NCBI GenBank assembly: GCA_902774025.1
Contig: CACYGY010000036.1
Coordinates: 1-49,090 of the forward strand
DNA: 49,090 bases
Source of the DNA: an uncultured Eubacteriales bacterium
Lineage (GTDB): Bacteria > Bacillota > Clostridia > Christensenellales > Aristaeellaceae
Direction of reading: 5' to 3'
This document shows, one piece after another, positions 25,904 through 34,597 of the stretch (position 1 is its first letter; each line of letters opens with the position of its first letter). The notes beneath the pieces are model-generated. The model searched no databases. It was not told the DNA's origin and saw only the letters and a list, made by a program, of their open reading frames with translations. The position numbers were made by a program, and so were the translations under genes.

Positions 25904-26965
25904 TCATTTCAGAAAAGCACGGCATGCTTCTGATGCATATTTCAGGTAAGGATGCTTTTTCACTTCATCAGCCAAGAGTTTCAGGTTCTGGTAATCCCGG
26001 TCATCTGCCTGCTTCATATACAGTTTCAGCATTCCGTCGGAATAGGTTCCGCCCGGGTTTGCCAGATACGCCTGGTTGTTATCAAAGTTGGGAGCCAGAC
26101 GGAGGACGGTTCCTGTTCGGGAAGAACGAATCACACCAAAGTTTCGCATATGCCGGTCTGTATTCAGAAATACCGCATCGGAGAGAAGAATGCGTTTCCA
26201 TGCTTCTTCAAATTCCGTTCCCAGCGATGCGATATTCCGACAGATGACATCATCGTCGTCACCGGGATCCTCAAAGAAGAAACGGAAGGAAGCATACGGC
26301 TCAAAGAATTCTTCCGGCTGAACAAAGTTCCGGGTCCTGACCCGGTGCAGGAATTTCCCGACATAACAGTATTCTGCAGTATCCCATCCGATGGCATGCA
26401 GGACACGGCTGATTCCGACCTCAATTCTGGTCGCCGCACTGGGCTGCAGCTTGTACAGCCACCAGTCACCGTCTTCATACTTCCAGGTTTTTGTGAAGGA
26501 TCCGTCTGTGGAAGCATTGGGTGTACAAATGCGGATGTTGCGAAGACTTGTATCACTGGATACCAGAATATAGTCGCTTACTGCATTCTGATCTTCCGGC
26601 CGGCATAATTGAAGTCTTGGAGTAAACCTGCCTTCTTCAAAACACGTAAATGTATCGGAAATGCTGAACATATGTGTCCGGAGCGCAATGGTCGTTCTGT
26701 CACGGCTTCCCGTCAGTTCCTTCATCAGGTTCCGATGTCTGACGCTGTTCAGGTCGATGGCCCGTTCACGCAGCCAGGAGGTGAAGCCATCCGCTGCAGC
26801 ATGGCAGATCTGCTTCGGGAGCAGTTCCGGTTTCTGAGGAACGAATTCGGTAATAACAGAACTGCGCACAGAAAACACCGCAACCTGGACATCGTTATTG
26901 TAGAGTATATACCGAGTCACAATCTTCACCTTCATCTTCGGATATCCATCATATCTCTTTCTCAT
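25904..26965 (-). CDS. HipA/CtkA-like protein kinase
   Basis: A 353-residue protein. The C-terminal half has features of HipA-type kinases: WWLYKLQP with a Lys (about 172) for ATP, a helix with EVGISRVLHAIG, the catalytic loop NTDRHMRNFG (Asp 270, Asn 275) and the metal motif PNFDNN (Asp 295). HipA toxins phosphorylate tRNA synthetases; CtkA relatives phosphorylate host proteins. The N-terminal 130 residues are not the usual HipA N-domain and no classical HipB helix-turn-helix partner is adjacent. A second ATG, 10 codons in, follows GGATATCC, so the start is uncertain. A 62-codon frame just upstream might be a partner. It lies in the AT-richer, rearranged part of the window. Confidence 0.7.
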   Translation of the reverse strand: MRKRYDGYPKMKVKIVTRYILYNNDVQVAVFSVRSSVITEFVPQKPELLPKQICHAAADGFTSWLRERAIDLNSVRHRNLMKELTGSRDRTTIALRTHMFSISDTFTCFEEGRFTPRLQLCRPEDQNAVSDYILVSSDTSLRNIRICTPNASTDGSFTKTWKYEDGDWWLYKLQPSAATRIEVGISRVLHAIGWDTAEYCYVGKFLHRVRTRNFVQPEEFFEPYASFRFFFEDPGDDDDVICRNIASLGTEFEEAWKRILLSDAVFLNTDRHMRNFGVIRSSRTGTVLRLAPNFDNNQAYLANPGGTYSDGMLKLYMKQADDRDYQNLKLLADEVKKHPYLKYASEACRAFLK

Positions 26966-26991
26966 TACTGATCAGCACTTTAGCACCGCAA

Positions 26992-27180
26992 TTATGAGCA
27001 GAACGTCTGCGTCCTGTTCTCTTTGATAAGATCGTTCAGGTATGACCGTGACTGCCTAACATCACAGCACCACCGGGCAGTTCTCTGAATCGGTTTTGCC
27101 GGCAGTTCACGGCCATACGGAAGGCGTATGGTTCCATTACTGCCATCACAGGCCGTCAGCTCTTCTGCAGACAAACCCAC
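26992..27180 (-). CDS. Small ORF upstream of the HipA-like kinase
   Basis: A possible 62-residue protein starting at GTG after a GAGGAT motif and ending 26 bases before the kinase start, in the same direction. Basic residues are frequent in the second half (RQSRSYLNDLIKENR). There is no recognised domain. Its position is that expected of an antitoxin or regulator, but coding potential is uncertain and the codon use is not distinctive. Confidence 0.3.
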   Translation of the reverse strand: MGLSAEELTACDGSNGTIRLPYGRELPAKPIQRTARWCCDVRQSRSYLNDLIKENRTQTFCS

Positions 27181-27188
27181 ATCCTCGC

Positions 27189-27216
27189 CGCCCGGGTACA
27201 GACCCGGGTGCTTTTT
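27189..27216 (+). terminator. Rightward terminator-like hairpin
   Basis: A perfect CCCGGGT/ACCCGGG stem (27191-27197 with 27202-27208, loop ACAG) is followed by TGCTTTTTG on the plus strand. No rightward gene is seen just upstream, so it may end readthrough or antisense transcription through the kinase region, or be left from a lost gene. Nothing else is seen up to 27424. Confidence 0.5.
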
Positions 27217-27424
27217 GTCGCTGCGAAATGGATCAGGTTCTTTCCTTTCCGATGAGTGGGTATTGACCAGGAGATCCGCTCCTCAGCATCCGGGGCTGTA
27301 CTGCCTCATCCTGCGCGGAATGGATTCGTCCATGCTCTGCGGTCTGATACAGTCATGATCCCGGTGCTGTCTGCTGAATTCGCGTCCGCATTTCGGGCAT
27401 TTTCACATGGCCGATGTCCCCGCT

Positions 27425-28576
27425 TCACTGTCCGTACTGTTCTTCATGATCGTATTCGCCGTATTCGCAGCCGATGTGGGTGGCTTCCACCTCGTCCACC
27501 AGTTCCAGGCTGCCATTCTTTTTGTCATACAGCCTGATGGTGCCCCAGCCGTTGCCGCCGTTCCAGAGGCGCTGATGCCGCTTTCTGCCGTCCGGTGCTT
27601 CATAGTTGATGAGCAGCATGTCCTTCTTCAGGCAATGGACTTCCGTCTCCATGACGGCATGGATGTTTTCCTGCCGTACGTGCCAGACGACTTCCTCCTG
27701 ATGCTCCTCAAAGGAGAACTGCGTTTTCACCATCAGGTGAAGATGCGAGAAGTTGAAATCGTACTCCCTGCCTTCGTAGTAGAACACGCCCAGCAGCCTG
27801 CGATCCAGCGGTACAAAATAGATTTTCGGCCTCCCGCCGCCGATGTCGAAAACGCTGTTCTGCAGCTGCTCTCCGGTCTTTCTGCTGACCAGACAGCTGG
27901 AGGAAAGCCAGACCCAGGGCGTGGTGAAATCCCGGCCCCAGTTCTTGTCCGCGTAGCCGTAACTCTTTTCCGGGGTGACAGTGTACTTCCTGCCGTTGAA
28001 TGTAACCGTGCCGCTGAAGGCGCTCTTCATGCCTTCCGCATGCCAGTACATGGCGAAGGCTTCCGCGCCGCGCAGGGGCCTGCTGGCTCCGTAGCCCACA
28101 TTGAAGGCAATCTGCTTGTCAATCGTCAGGCTCCAGCTCATTTCGCCGGCATCGCACATCCATTCCGGATGAGAGGCCGCCTTCTCCGGGGAGATGGATA
28201 TGCTGCCCTTCAGCGCCGTTTCACAGGCCAGGCAATCCGCCGCTTCCATCCGATAAGGCGCGTCCTCATGCATCCTGACATCCTTCCAGGCAAAGAAGCG
28301 GTGCAGCTGGCAGGCATCCTCGCCCCAGGTGCCCGCCTTGACCATGAGGTAGGACGGCTTCTTTCCGTCAGCCCTGTTCTCCGGCAGCTGACCCAGCACG
28401 GGCTGATCCGATGCCAGAGCCGGATTACAGACAAAGAATTCGATGAAGAAAGGCTTATCCTCGCCGGTCTCCGCGTCCTGCGCGGTGAAGGAATGCCACC
28501 ACCAGTCGTAGCCCTGATGCGCCAGCGGACCGCGGAGCATACAGGCATCGCGGGTGATATCATGATGATTGAACAT
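27425..28576 (-). CDS. Tocopherol cyclase/AttH-like beta-barrel protein
   Basis: A 383-residue protein resembling the bacterial branch of the tocopherol-cyclase/AttH-like family: RGPLAHQGYDWWWHSFTA near the start, SYGYADKNWGRDF in the middle and FDIGGGRPK followed by repeated strands. These are soluble calycin-type barrels, often near lipid or isoprenoid genes, with no proven reaction in Firmicutes. The ATG at 28576 was chosen because AGGAG lies 11 bases before it and the upstream in-frame sequence (to 28747) encodes a different domain, the tail of a broken aldo/keto reductase. No signal peptide is present. Confidence 0.75.
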   Translation of the reverse strand: MFNHHDITRDACMLRGPLAHQGYDWWWHSFTAQDAETGEDKPFFIEFFVCNPALASDQPVLGQLPENRADGKKPSYLMVKAGTWGEDACQLHRFFAWKDVRMHEDAPYRMEAADCLACETALKGSISISPEKAASHPEWMCDAGEMSWSLTIDKQIAFNVGYGASRPLRGAEAFAMYWHAEGMKSAFSGTVTFNGRKYTVTPEKSYGYADKNWGRDFTTPWVWLSSSCLVSRKTGEQLQNSVFDIGGGRPKIYFVPLDRRLLGVFYYEGREYDFNFSHLHLMVKTQFSFEEHQEEVVWHVRQENIHAVMETEVHCLKKDMLLINYEAPDGRKRHQRLWNGGNGWGTIRLYDKKNGSLELVDEVEATHIGCEYGEYDHEEQYGQ

Positions 28577-28627
28577 TTTGGATGCATCTCCTGTTTTCGG
28601 ATCAGCCGTTTCCTGCATTGAAACATA

Positions 28628-29198
28628 CCCCTGAAAGGATGCCGTGATCTCCTTCATCCGTTCACACTGACGGACATGGAACGGGCACCTCCGGTCACAG
28701 TGAACGCAGAGAGCACAGTCTGACGCGTTTCCCCCGGCTTTCGGCAATGCTCCTCCGCCATGGCATAGGCCGCGGTATTGGCTGATCTGGCTGAGATCAG
28801 GCCCCGACGGGCAGGGACGGCATTGGCGGGATACGCACTTCCCGCCGGCTTAAGCCGGCGCAAAGCTTCCCATTGATGCTGGTATCCGGTGCTTCATCAG
28901 GCTGAACATCGCATGCGAACAGCTGCCTGACATTATCCGCACGCTGAACACCGGGCAGCACCGTCAGCAGGTGCGCAATGGATGCACCGGCAGGGCGTCG
29001 GCATCTGCCAGGTGCCTCACGGAAAAGGGCTTCATCACAGAAAGGCCGTTCCCGTCCTTCTCCCACCGGCGATCTACCCCTCATACGCCGTGCGGAGCGC
29101 CCGGATGGCTTTATCTGTTTTCACTTGATACGGAAGGGCGGAGTCCATGCGGTCTCACGGATCCGGTCTCCCGTGGGTGGATGGATCCGGTATTTCAT
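28628..29198 (-). pseudogene. Degraded aldo/keto reductase with 4Fe-4S tail
   Basis: Pieces of one aldo/keto reductase are spread over three frames. At 29198 an ATG with AGGAG upstream opens MKYRIHPPTGDRI, the typical start of this family, but a stop follows after 25 codons. Between 29084 and 28797 a second frame carries a late-domain segment (LTVLPGVQRADNVRQLF). At about 28717 a third frame carries CALCVHCDRRCPFHV, the C-terminal ferredoxin-like motif of clostridial members. Intact proteins have about 370 residues; here most of the barrel is deleted. The last piece runs in frame into the next gene. Confidence 0.65.
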
Positions 29199-29243
29199 GC
29201 TCTGAATCTCCTGTGAGCCATGGATTTTTCAGCCCTTTCCGGA

Positions 29244-29525
29244 TTATCGGATCTCTCTGTGCTCATCCAGAATCTCAGCTTCCGTGTTTTCTTCCACAAA
29301 AGCGGAGATTTTATCCATCAGACTGTCCGCCATGGCGCTGTGCGGCACGATCGCCGCGGCACCGATGACGATGGTCTGATATGTGTCCTGCTCATCGATT
29401 TCCGCCGCAGAGACATGAAACGTATTCTGCAGCTTTACGATGAGGCTCCTGACGATCATCCTCTTTTCCTTCAGGCTGTGCACCCAGGGCGCACGAAGCC
29501 GGAAGGTTATGGCCGCTATCAGCAT
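29244..29525 (-). CDS. DUF503 (YlxP-like) protein
   Basis: A 93-residue protein of the usual DUF503 length with the family core: LIAAITFRLRAPWVHSLKEKRMIVRSLIVKLQNTF followed by VSAAEIDEQDTYQTIVIGAA. The family folds as a small alpha/beta ferredoxin-like dimer and is often near translation genes (infB, rbfA), but its role is not settled. The ATG at 29525 follows GGAGG and gives the family N-terminus; longer starts at 29543 or 29603 are possible. Here it stands apart from translation genes, between a decayed reductase and the FAD oxidoreductase. Confidence 0.85.
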   Translation of the reverse strand: MLIAAITFRLRAPWVHSLKEKRMIVRSLIVKLQNTFHVSAAEIDEQDTYQTIVIGAAAIVPHSAMADSLMDKISAFVEENTEAEILDEHREIR

Positions 29526-29730
29526 CGGAACCTCCACATCCATGACCGGATTTCCCGCCGGATCTGTGATCCCTGCGGCCCTGATCCGAAGGATTGTGTA
29601 CAAGGCCTGTCAATCCAGGCGTTTCAGCACACGGGTCATCTTTTTTCCGCCGCTCAGATCACGTACTGAACCGCTTCCGGCGATTCGGCATTTTTCGGTT
29701 CAACAGGTCACAGGAATGCCCATGGGCCTC

Positions 29731-31083
29731 TCAGGGCAGGAAAGACCGGCCGGGCACGGCATCCATTTCAAGGAGCACCCGGTGAAGGGCGGGGAGGGAA
29801 AGATTCCGGACATTGCCTGCAGGCGCCATGGAAGCGGCGGTACCCGCGGCCTGACCCAGAGCCATGGCGGTGGGGGTGATGCGGAGGGAGGCCGCCGCCT
29901 GATGGGTGGCGGATACGCACCGCCCCGTGACCAGAAGGTTGCCAAGATTCTCCGGCAGCATGACTCTGTAAGGCACGTCAAAGCAGCTGGCAGGGTCCGT
30001 CTTCGTCCAGTGGAGCTCCTTTCCCAGGGGATCATGCAGGTCGATGGGGAAGGCGCATATGGCCACTGAGTCGTCGAAAACTGCCTGATTCAGGATATCC
30101 TCCTCCGTCAGGGTGTAATCGCCCCGGATATGCCGGCTTTCCCGGACCCCTATGGCATCCCCCGTCTGAATGAGCCGGGCCTGCTGAAAGCCGTCGATTT
30201 CCTCCCTGAGAAAATCCATGATCTCATCCGCCTGTCTTCTGCCCTCCATTTCCGCCTTCGTCAGATCAAAGGCATCCGTGCTTCTGTGCCGGACCACCCG
30301 GCTCATGTTGAGGATGACCTCTCCCTCCCGGACGCCCTGGAAGAACAGCACCCGGTCCCGGGGAAAGGTCAGGGTTCCCTTTTCCCGGGCGCGCCGGACT
30401 TTGTCAAAATACCCGGACACGGCCACATAGGGCATGTCCAGGGCGTCCTTTCGCAGGACGAACTGATCCGGACAGAGGCGCATGGTCCGCCGCACCCGAT
30501 CAAGGTCCACCCGGTCCGCCCGGATCACCAGCGTCATGGGCTGGGCAAAGCCGTCCTCAGGCCGTCCGTAGACGCAGGGCACCCCTGCCAGATGCGCCAC
30601 ATCGGCATCCCCGGTGGCGTCAATGAAAACGGGAGCGGTGATGTCCGTCTCCCCGCCCTTGTGAACGGCCCGGAGGCTCCGCAGCCATTTTCCTTCCCGG
30701 TGTGCTCCGGTGACAAAGGTATGGAGCAGAAGGGTGATGTTCTTCTCTTCCCGGAGCATTTCGAAATACACCTGCTTCAGGATTTCCGGATCAATGGGGG
30801 TCAGGGTGGAGGTCACCCCCAGAGGATCCGGCAGATGCCCCAGGGTGCCGCCCCGCCTCTCGAGCCGGTCAACGATCTCCTGGGCAAGCCCCCGCACCAC
30901 CTGCTTCTGACCCGCGTGAAACCCCATGAGGGGACCGACCAGGGACTGGGTGTTGGTTCCCCCGGGAATGCTGCCCTTCTCCAGAAGAAGGACATGACTG
31001 CCCAGGCGGGCGGCGGCAAGGGCCGCGCACATGCCGGAAGCCCCGGCTCCGGCCACCACAACGTCAGGATTCATTCCGCTCAT
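29731..31083 (-). CDS. FAD-dependent oxidoreductase (PF12831 type)
   Basis: A 450-residue protein. The N-terminal VVVAGAGASGMCAALAAARLG is the dinucleotide-binding fold for FAD, followed by LLEKGSIPGGTNTQS and, later, IDATGDADVAHLAGVP, both typical of this family; LLVTGRCVS and a closing ALGQAAGTAA complete the FAD site. The substrate is unknown. The gene overlaps the DUF4127 gene by 20 bases and ends the leftward operon TIM-barrel/DUF4127/FAD. GGAGG lies six bases before the first ATG; an ATG three codons later is also well placed. Confidence 0.85.
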   Translation of the reverse strand: MSGMNPDVVVAGAGASGMCAALAAARLGSHVLLLEKGSIPGGTNTQSLVGPLMGFHAGQKQVVRGLAQEIVDRLERRGGTLGHLPDPLGVTSTLTPIDPEILKQVYFEMLREEKNITLLLHTFVTGAHREGKWLRSLRAVHKGGETDITAPVFIDATGDADVAHLAGVPCVYGRPEDGFAQPMTLVIRADRVDLDRVRRTMRLCPDQFVLRKDALDMPYVAVSGYFDKVRRAREKGTLTFPRDRVLFFQGVREGEVILNMSRVVRHRSTDAFDLTKAEMEGRRQADEIMDFLREEIDGFQQARLIQTGDAIGVRESRHIRGDYTLTEEDILNQAVFDDSVAICAFPIDLHDPLGKELHWTKTDPASCFDVPYRVMLPENLGNLLVTGRCVSATHQAAASLRITPTAMALGQAAGTAASMAPAGNVRNLSLPALHRVLLEMDAVPGRSFLP

Positions 31084-32497
31084 CCTTTACCTCCGCAAGG
31101 ATTTCAAAGGTCCGGCCCCAGGGAAGGGAAATCCGGTAATCCGGGAGAAACCTGAGGGGCCAGAGGTCCGGGAGCATTCCTGCCATTTTCTCCCGGAGCA
31201 TCCCTTCGGCCCTGCCGGGATCCCGCAGACGGTAAACGTCCTCGCCCAGCGCCTCCAGGTCCTTTCCCAGGGCGGGCCGCACATGGGTCTGATACACATA
31301 GTCATCCAGGAGCCGCTCCCGGAAAAACCGCTCATGCCTTTCGCCCCGGAGATGGTCCGAGCGGATCTGGGCAAGGATCGTGCCCAGGGCGTTGCCGGCG
31401 GTGTTCCAGGCGGCATAGCCCCACAGACCATCCGCGGGGGCAGGTGTAAGGGCGCGCATGAGGCCCGTACTGCCCCCGTTGGCGGCGATCACGTCCAGGA
31501 CATAGACACGGTCCCCCGCATCTGCCCGCTCCCGGATCTGCCGGGCGTATTCCGTACAGACAGGACTGTCCGGGGCGTCTGAGGCTTCCCGCTGAACCCC
31601 GTCCGCCGGGCAGCAGACAAAGAGACAGACAGGACTTTGGTCATCCGGGACCAGGTTCAGCTGCTCACAGGCACTTTCCAGATTCTCCCGGAAGGGCCTG
31701 TCCTCATAGAGGGCCGTAAAGTCCCCGGCTCCGAGATACCGGATCTGAAGGGGCAGGGGAGAACCGCCTCCCATGGCCTCCATGGCGCAGACCATGCTGC
31801 ACTCGTCCGCGCCGTTGCGCAGAAAAACCCGGTTCCCCTCTTTCATATGGCTGCGGATCACCCGCTGGTCCCTGCGGGGGAGCCCATAGACCTGGCAGTC
31901 TTCCTGCACAAGGGTCAGGGAGCGGGCGAGGGGAGCGAGAAGGTCAAGGGCGGCAAGGTGCACCTGCAGATTGCGCCGGCGCACCCGCAGAACCCTGTCA
32001 AGGATTTCCGGCGGGATCCTCTGCCGGGCCTGCTCCGCAAGCAGCCGGTCCTCCTCAAGGCCCAGAAGGTCATACCGGTCCGAATGCACGGAATAGTCCG
32101 TCATGGCGTGATACACCTTAAGGTCCTTCAGGCTCAGGGCGGACACGGAGGAGCGGAGGATCACGCTGAAGAGATAGATGCGCACGCGGGGATGGGCAAG
32201 GAGCAGGGACTGCAGTTCACGGAGGCGGGACAGGGCCATATCCGTATCCGTGTCCATTTCCCGGGAGGCAAGAAGCCCGCCGTAGCACCACGCGTCCAGG
32301 CTGATGACTGCCGCGTCGCAGGCGGGGAGCTCCCTTTTAAGAAAGCGAAGACTCCCCTCATAAGGCGCCTTTTCCCGGCCCCGGGGGGATTCATCCGGCC
32401 GGGGAAAGACACACTCGCCTCCCGCAAAGGACACGAGGCGGTCCGCGAAAAGGGTATTGCAGGGGCGGTGATCCAGGGGCAGACAGAGGAGGCGCAT
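31064..32497 (-). CDS. DUF4127 family protein
   Basis: A 477-residue protein. LCLPLDHRPCNTLFADRLV at the N-terminus and VISLDAWCYGGLLASRE near residue 65 match the DUF4127 family, as does the later VLDVIAANGGST segment. The biochemical role of DUF4127 is not known to me. It starts three bases after the stop of the TIM-barrel gene and overlaps the FAD oxidoreductase gene, so the three products are made together. Opposite to this operon are AnmK and a beta-lactamase-like hydrolase, which suggests a link to amino-sugar or muropeptide metabolism. Confidence 0.85.
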   Translation of the reverse strand: MRLLCLPLDHRPCNTLFADRLVSFAGGECVFPRPDESPRGREKAPYEGSLRFLKRELPACDAAVISLDAWCYGGLLASREMDTDTDMALSRLRELQSLLLAHPRVRIYLFSVILRSSVSALSLKDLKVYHAMTDYSVHSDRYDLLGLEEDRLLAEQARQRIPPEILDRVLRVRRRNLQVHLAALDLLAPLARSLTLVQEDCQVYGLPRRDQRVIRSHMKEGNRVFLRNGADECSMVCAMEAMGGGSPLPLQIRYLGAGDFTALYEDRPFRENLESACEQLNLVPDDQSPVCLFVCCPADGVQREASDAPDSPVCTEYARQIRERADAGDRVYVLDVIAANGGSTGLMRALTPAPADGLWGYAAWNTAGNALGTILAQIRSDHLRGERHERFFRERLLDDYVYQTHVRPALGKDLEALGEDVYRLRDPGRAEGMLREKMAGMLPDLWPLRFLPDYRISLPWGRTFEILAEVKDERNES

Positions 32498-32500
32498 GGC

Positions 32501-33184
32501 TTACACCCCGTCAATGGCTTCACGGAAGGTAGCTACGGCACGGGCGATGGATTCCGTCCCCCTGCCCGTCACCACCGCGCCGATCATGAGCCCCCGCACC
32601 CCGGCACGGATCAGAGCAGGCACTTCCCGGGGCTGAATGGCCCGCTGTGTGGGAACCACCACGGGGAGGGAAACCGTATCCGCGATGCTTCTGTATCTCA
32701 TCAGATCCCTGAGGCTCAGGCCCTGACCGTACTCATCCCCCGGAATGACGGAGGCCTCCAGCACATCCACCCCCATGCCGGGCATGGCGCGGATCTCCTC
32801 CGGAGTGTACCCATTGTCGCAGGCGGCCATGAGGGGATGAATGTCCAATGCCCATGCGGGCAGGTGATGGGCATAGACGGAACAGAAGGCAAAGGGACAG
32901 GCCCGGACCTCCTCAGCGTCCAGGGAGGCGTTTTCCAGACTGCCTCCCAGCACAAGGCCCACGGGACCCAGGTCAGGTTCCAGCATGGCCTCAAGTTTTG
33001 CCCGCTCCTCCGACCATCGCCCGAAATGCGTGCCGCTGGCCCGGTGATGCACGTTGATGTGCCCCTTCACCGCGTCCGCGCCGTTTTCAAAGGCTGCCCG
33101 GCACCATTCGGGATTGTTCTCCGGAAGACTCATGATCAGGACCATTTTCTTCCGCTGAAAAAGAGTCGTGAAACCGTCCTTCAT
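32501..33184 (-). CDS. Putative TIM-barrel protein, first gene of the leftward operon
   Basis: A 227-residue protein with an (alpha/beta)8 look: repeated strand-helix units such as ENGADAVKGHINV, GPVGLVLGGSL, GVDVLEASVIPGDEYG, LPVVVPTQRAI and AGVRGLMIGAVVTG. The last two segments resemble the phosphate-binding end of barrel enzymes of the ManNAc-6-phosphate epimerase/indole-glycerol type. I cannot name the family. The ATG at 33184 follows AGGAGG (11 bases); longer frames lack a site. Linked to DUF4127 by a three-base gap, it may act on a phosphorylated sugar coming from the divergent AnmK operon, which is inference. Confidence 0.6.
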   Translation of the reverse strand: MKDGFTTLFQRKKMVLIMSLPENNPEWCRAAFENGADAVKGHINVHHRASGTHFGRWSEERAKLEAMLEPDLGPVGLVLGGSLENASLDAEEVRACPFAFCSVYAHHLPAWALDIHPLMAACDNGYTPEEIRAMPGMGVDVLEASVIPGDEYGQGLSLRDLMRYRSIADTVSLPVVVPTQRAIQPREVPALIRAGVRGLMIGAVVTGRGTESIARAVATFREAIDGV

Positions 33185-33517
33185 GCTTCTCACTGCCTCC
33201 TGCGTTTCACCCCCTCCCGAAAAGGCGGGAGAGATTATCGTATGGAACATGCCTGTCCGGGGACAAATACCCGCATTCCTTTTCCCATGCGCCCGGGGGC
33301 GATTGTTTATCCGGATGAGGAAGGAAAAAACCTGTTCCCATCATACCAGAATCCCTTTCCTTCCTCAACCATGGCTCTTTTGTGTTTCCGGATGAATCGT
33401 GATAGAATCCCTGCAGATGAAAGGAAAAGTGAAGTCTTTCCGGAGACGGGGGAGTCTCTTCTCCCTGCGGGCATGGTCTGCCCCACGCCTCCGGAAAAAG
33501 TGCAGGGAGAATATGCC
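33185..33517. other. Divergent promoter region of the salvage locus
   Basis: These 333 bases separate the leftward TIM-barrel operon from the rightward serine hydrolase gene and hold no gene. The rightward promoter is listed separately; a leftward promoter must also lie here but was not identified with confidence. Confidence 0.5.
33380..33408 (+). promoter_or_regulatory. Sigma-A-type promoter of the serine hydrolase gene
   Basis: TTGTGT (33380-33385) and TAGAAT (33403-33408) are separated by 17 bases and lie about 110 bases before the serine hydrolase ATG. Confidence 0.5.
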
Positions 33518-34519
33518 ATGAATCAGAGCCGTCTGGAAAGGGAAATCCGGGATCTCATGCAGCGCTACCGGGAGGCGGGGTATTTCCCCTCCGCTGTGGT
33601 GCGCGTCTTCAACCGTCGGGAGATGCTGTGCACGGTCTGTGCGGGAGACGCCAAAGAGGACAGCGTCTTTGACCTGGCCAGTCTCACCAAGATCGCCACC
33701 GCCACCCAGATCCTGCGTCTGTGCCTTCAGGGTCTGTCATTGGAAACGGAGATCCGGGAGGTGCTGCCCTTCCTCCGGGAGGACGCGGAGCTTTCGGCGC
33801 GGACGGAGGGCATCACCCTCCGGCGTCTTCTGACCCACACCTCCACACTGCCCGCCTGGTATCCCTTCTACGCCCTGGGGGACATGCCCTTTCCCGAAGC
33901 ACTCAGAACCGTTCTCCGACGCGTCCCGGCCTCCCGTGGGGTGGAGTATTCGGACCTGAATTTCATGCTTCTGGGGAAGCTTCTGGAGGAAATCCGGGGA
34001 AAGCCCCTTCAGGACTGCCTCCGGGAGGATCTGGTGCTGCCCCTGAACCTGGGGACCATGACCTATCTTCCGGACAGATCCCTTCCCCTGATCCCCTCCA
34101 GCTTCGGCAATCCCATTGAGGAGCGGATGTGCCGGGAGCGGGACTGCGTTTTCACCGCCTTCCGGAGCCGCAGCGTCCCCGTTGTGGGTCAGGCCAATGA
34201 CGGGAACTGCCACTACTATTTCCGGGGCGTGGCGGGGCACGCGGGCATTTTCGCCGATGCCGCCGCCTGCGAAAGGCTTTGTCAGTATTACATGAACGCC
34301 CGGGAGGAACTGCTCCTTGAGGCCCAGAGGGAGCAGAGGGACGCCCCGGGACGGGGCCTTGGCTTTCAGACCGGCACCGCCTATCCCCGGGGATGCGGCC
34401 ACACGGGCTTTACGGGCACGGGCCTTTACTTTTCCCGGTCGGGGAACGTGGGGGCCGTCTCCCTCACCAACCGCCTCTTCTGGGGAGATCGGTTGACGGG
34501 CGGGGGGAAGATGATATAA
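33518..34519 (+). CDS. Cytoplasmic beta-lactamase-like serine hydrolase (YbbE type)
   Basis: A 333-residue protein with the three penicillin-binding/class C motifs: SLTK (Ser 55, Lys 58), YSDLN (144-148) and HTG (295-297). The phrase GHTGFTGTG and the absence of any signal peptide resemble YbbE-like proteins found with MurNAc-salvage genes. It may hydrolyse peptide or ester bonds on muropeptide-derived compounds. The ATG at 33518 follows AGGGAG with spacing 8; the same frame stays open far upstream by chance. The anmK promoter overlaps its stop codon. Confidence 0.8.
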   Translation: MNQSRLEREIRDLMQRYREAGYFPSAVVRVFNRREMLCTVCAGDAKEDSVFDLASLTKIATATQILRLCLQGLSLETEIREVLPFLREDAELSARTEGITLRRLLTHTSTLPAWYPFYALGDMPFPEALRTVLRRVPASRGVEYSDLNFMLLGKLLEEIRGKPLQDCLREDLVLPLNLGTMTYLPDRSLPLIPSSFGNPIEERMCRERDCVFTAFRSRSVPVVGQANDGNCHYYFRGVAGHAGIFADAAACERLCQYYMNAREELLLEAQREQRDAPGRGLGFQTGTAYPRGCGHTGFTGTGLYFSRSGNVGAVSLTNRLFWGDRLTGGGKMI

Positions 34520-34520
34520 T
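34493..34520 (+). promoter_or_regulatory. Strong promoter of the anmK-importer operon
   Basis: TTGACG (34493-34498) and a consensus TATAAT (34515-34520) are 16 bases apart, overlapping the end of the serine hydrolase gene. A small palindrome TCTCT-AA-AGAGA (34523-34534) lies at the expected transcription start and could be an operator. Confidence 0.65.
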
Positions 34521-34597
34521 TCTCTCTAAAGAGACAGGATGCCATGGGAAAAGACCTCACTGCCCGGGCTGATAACGGATAAAGGACGGAGGAAGAC

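Noticed and set aside
31637..33517. Very long rightward open frame running into the serine hydrolase gene
   Set aside because: It is antisense to the well-supported DUF4127 and TIM-barrel genes, has low-complexity His/Gly/Pro-rich translation and no ribosome site; only the part from 33518 is a gene.
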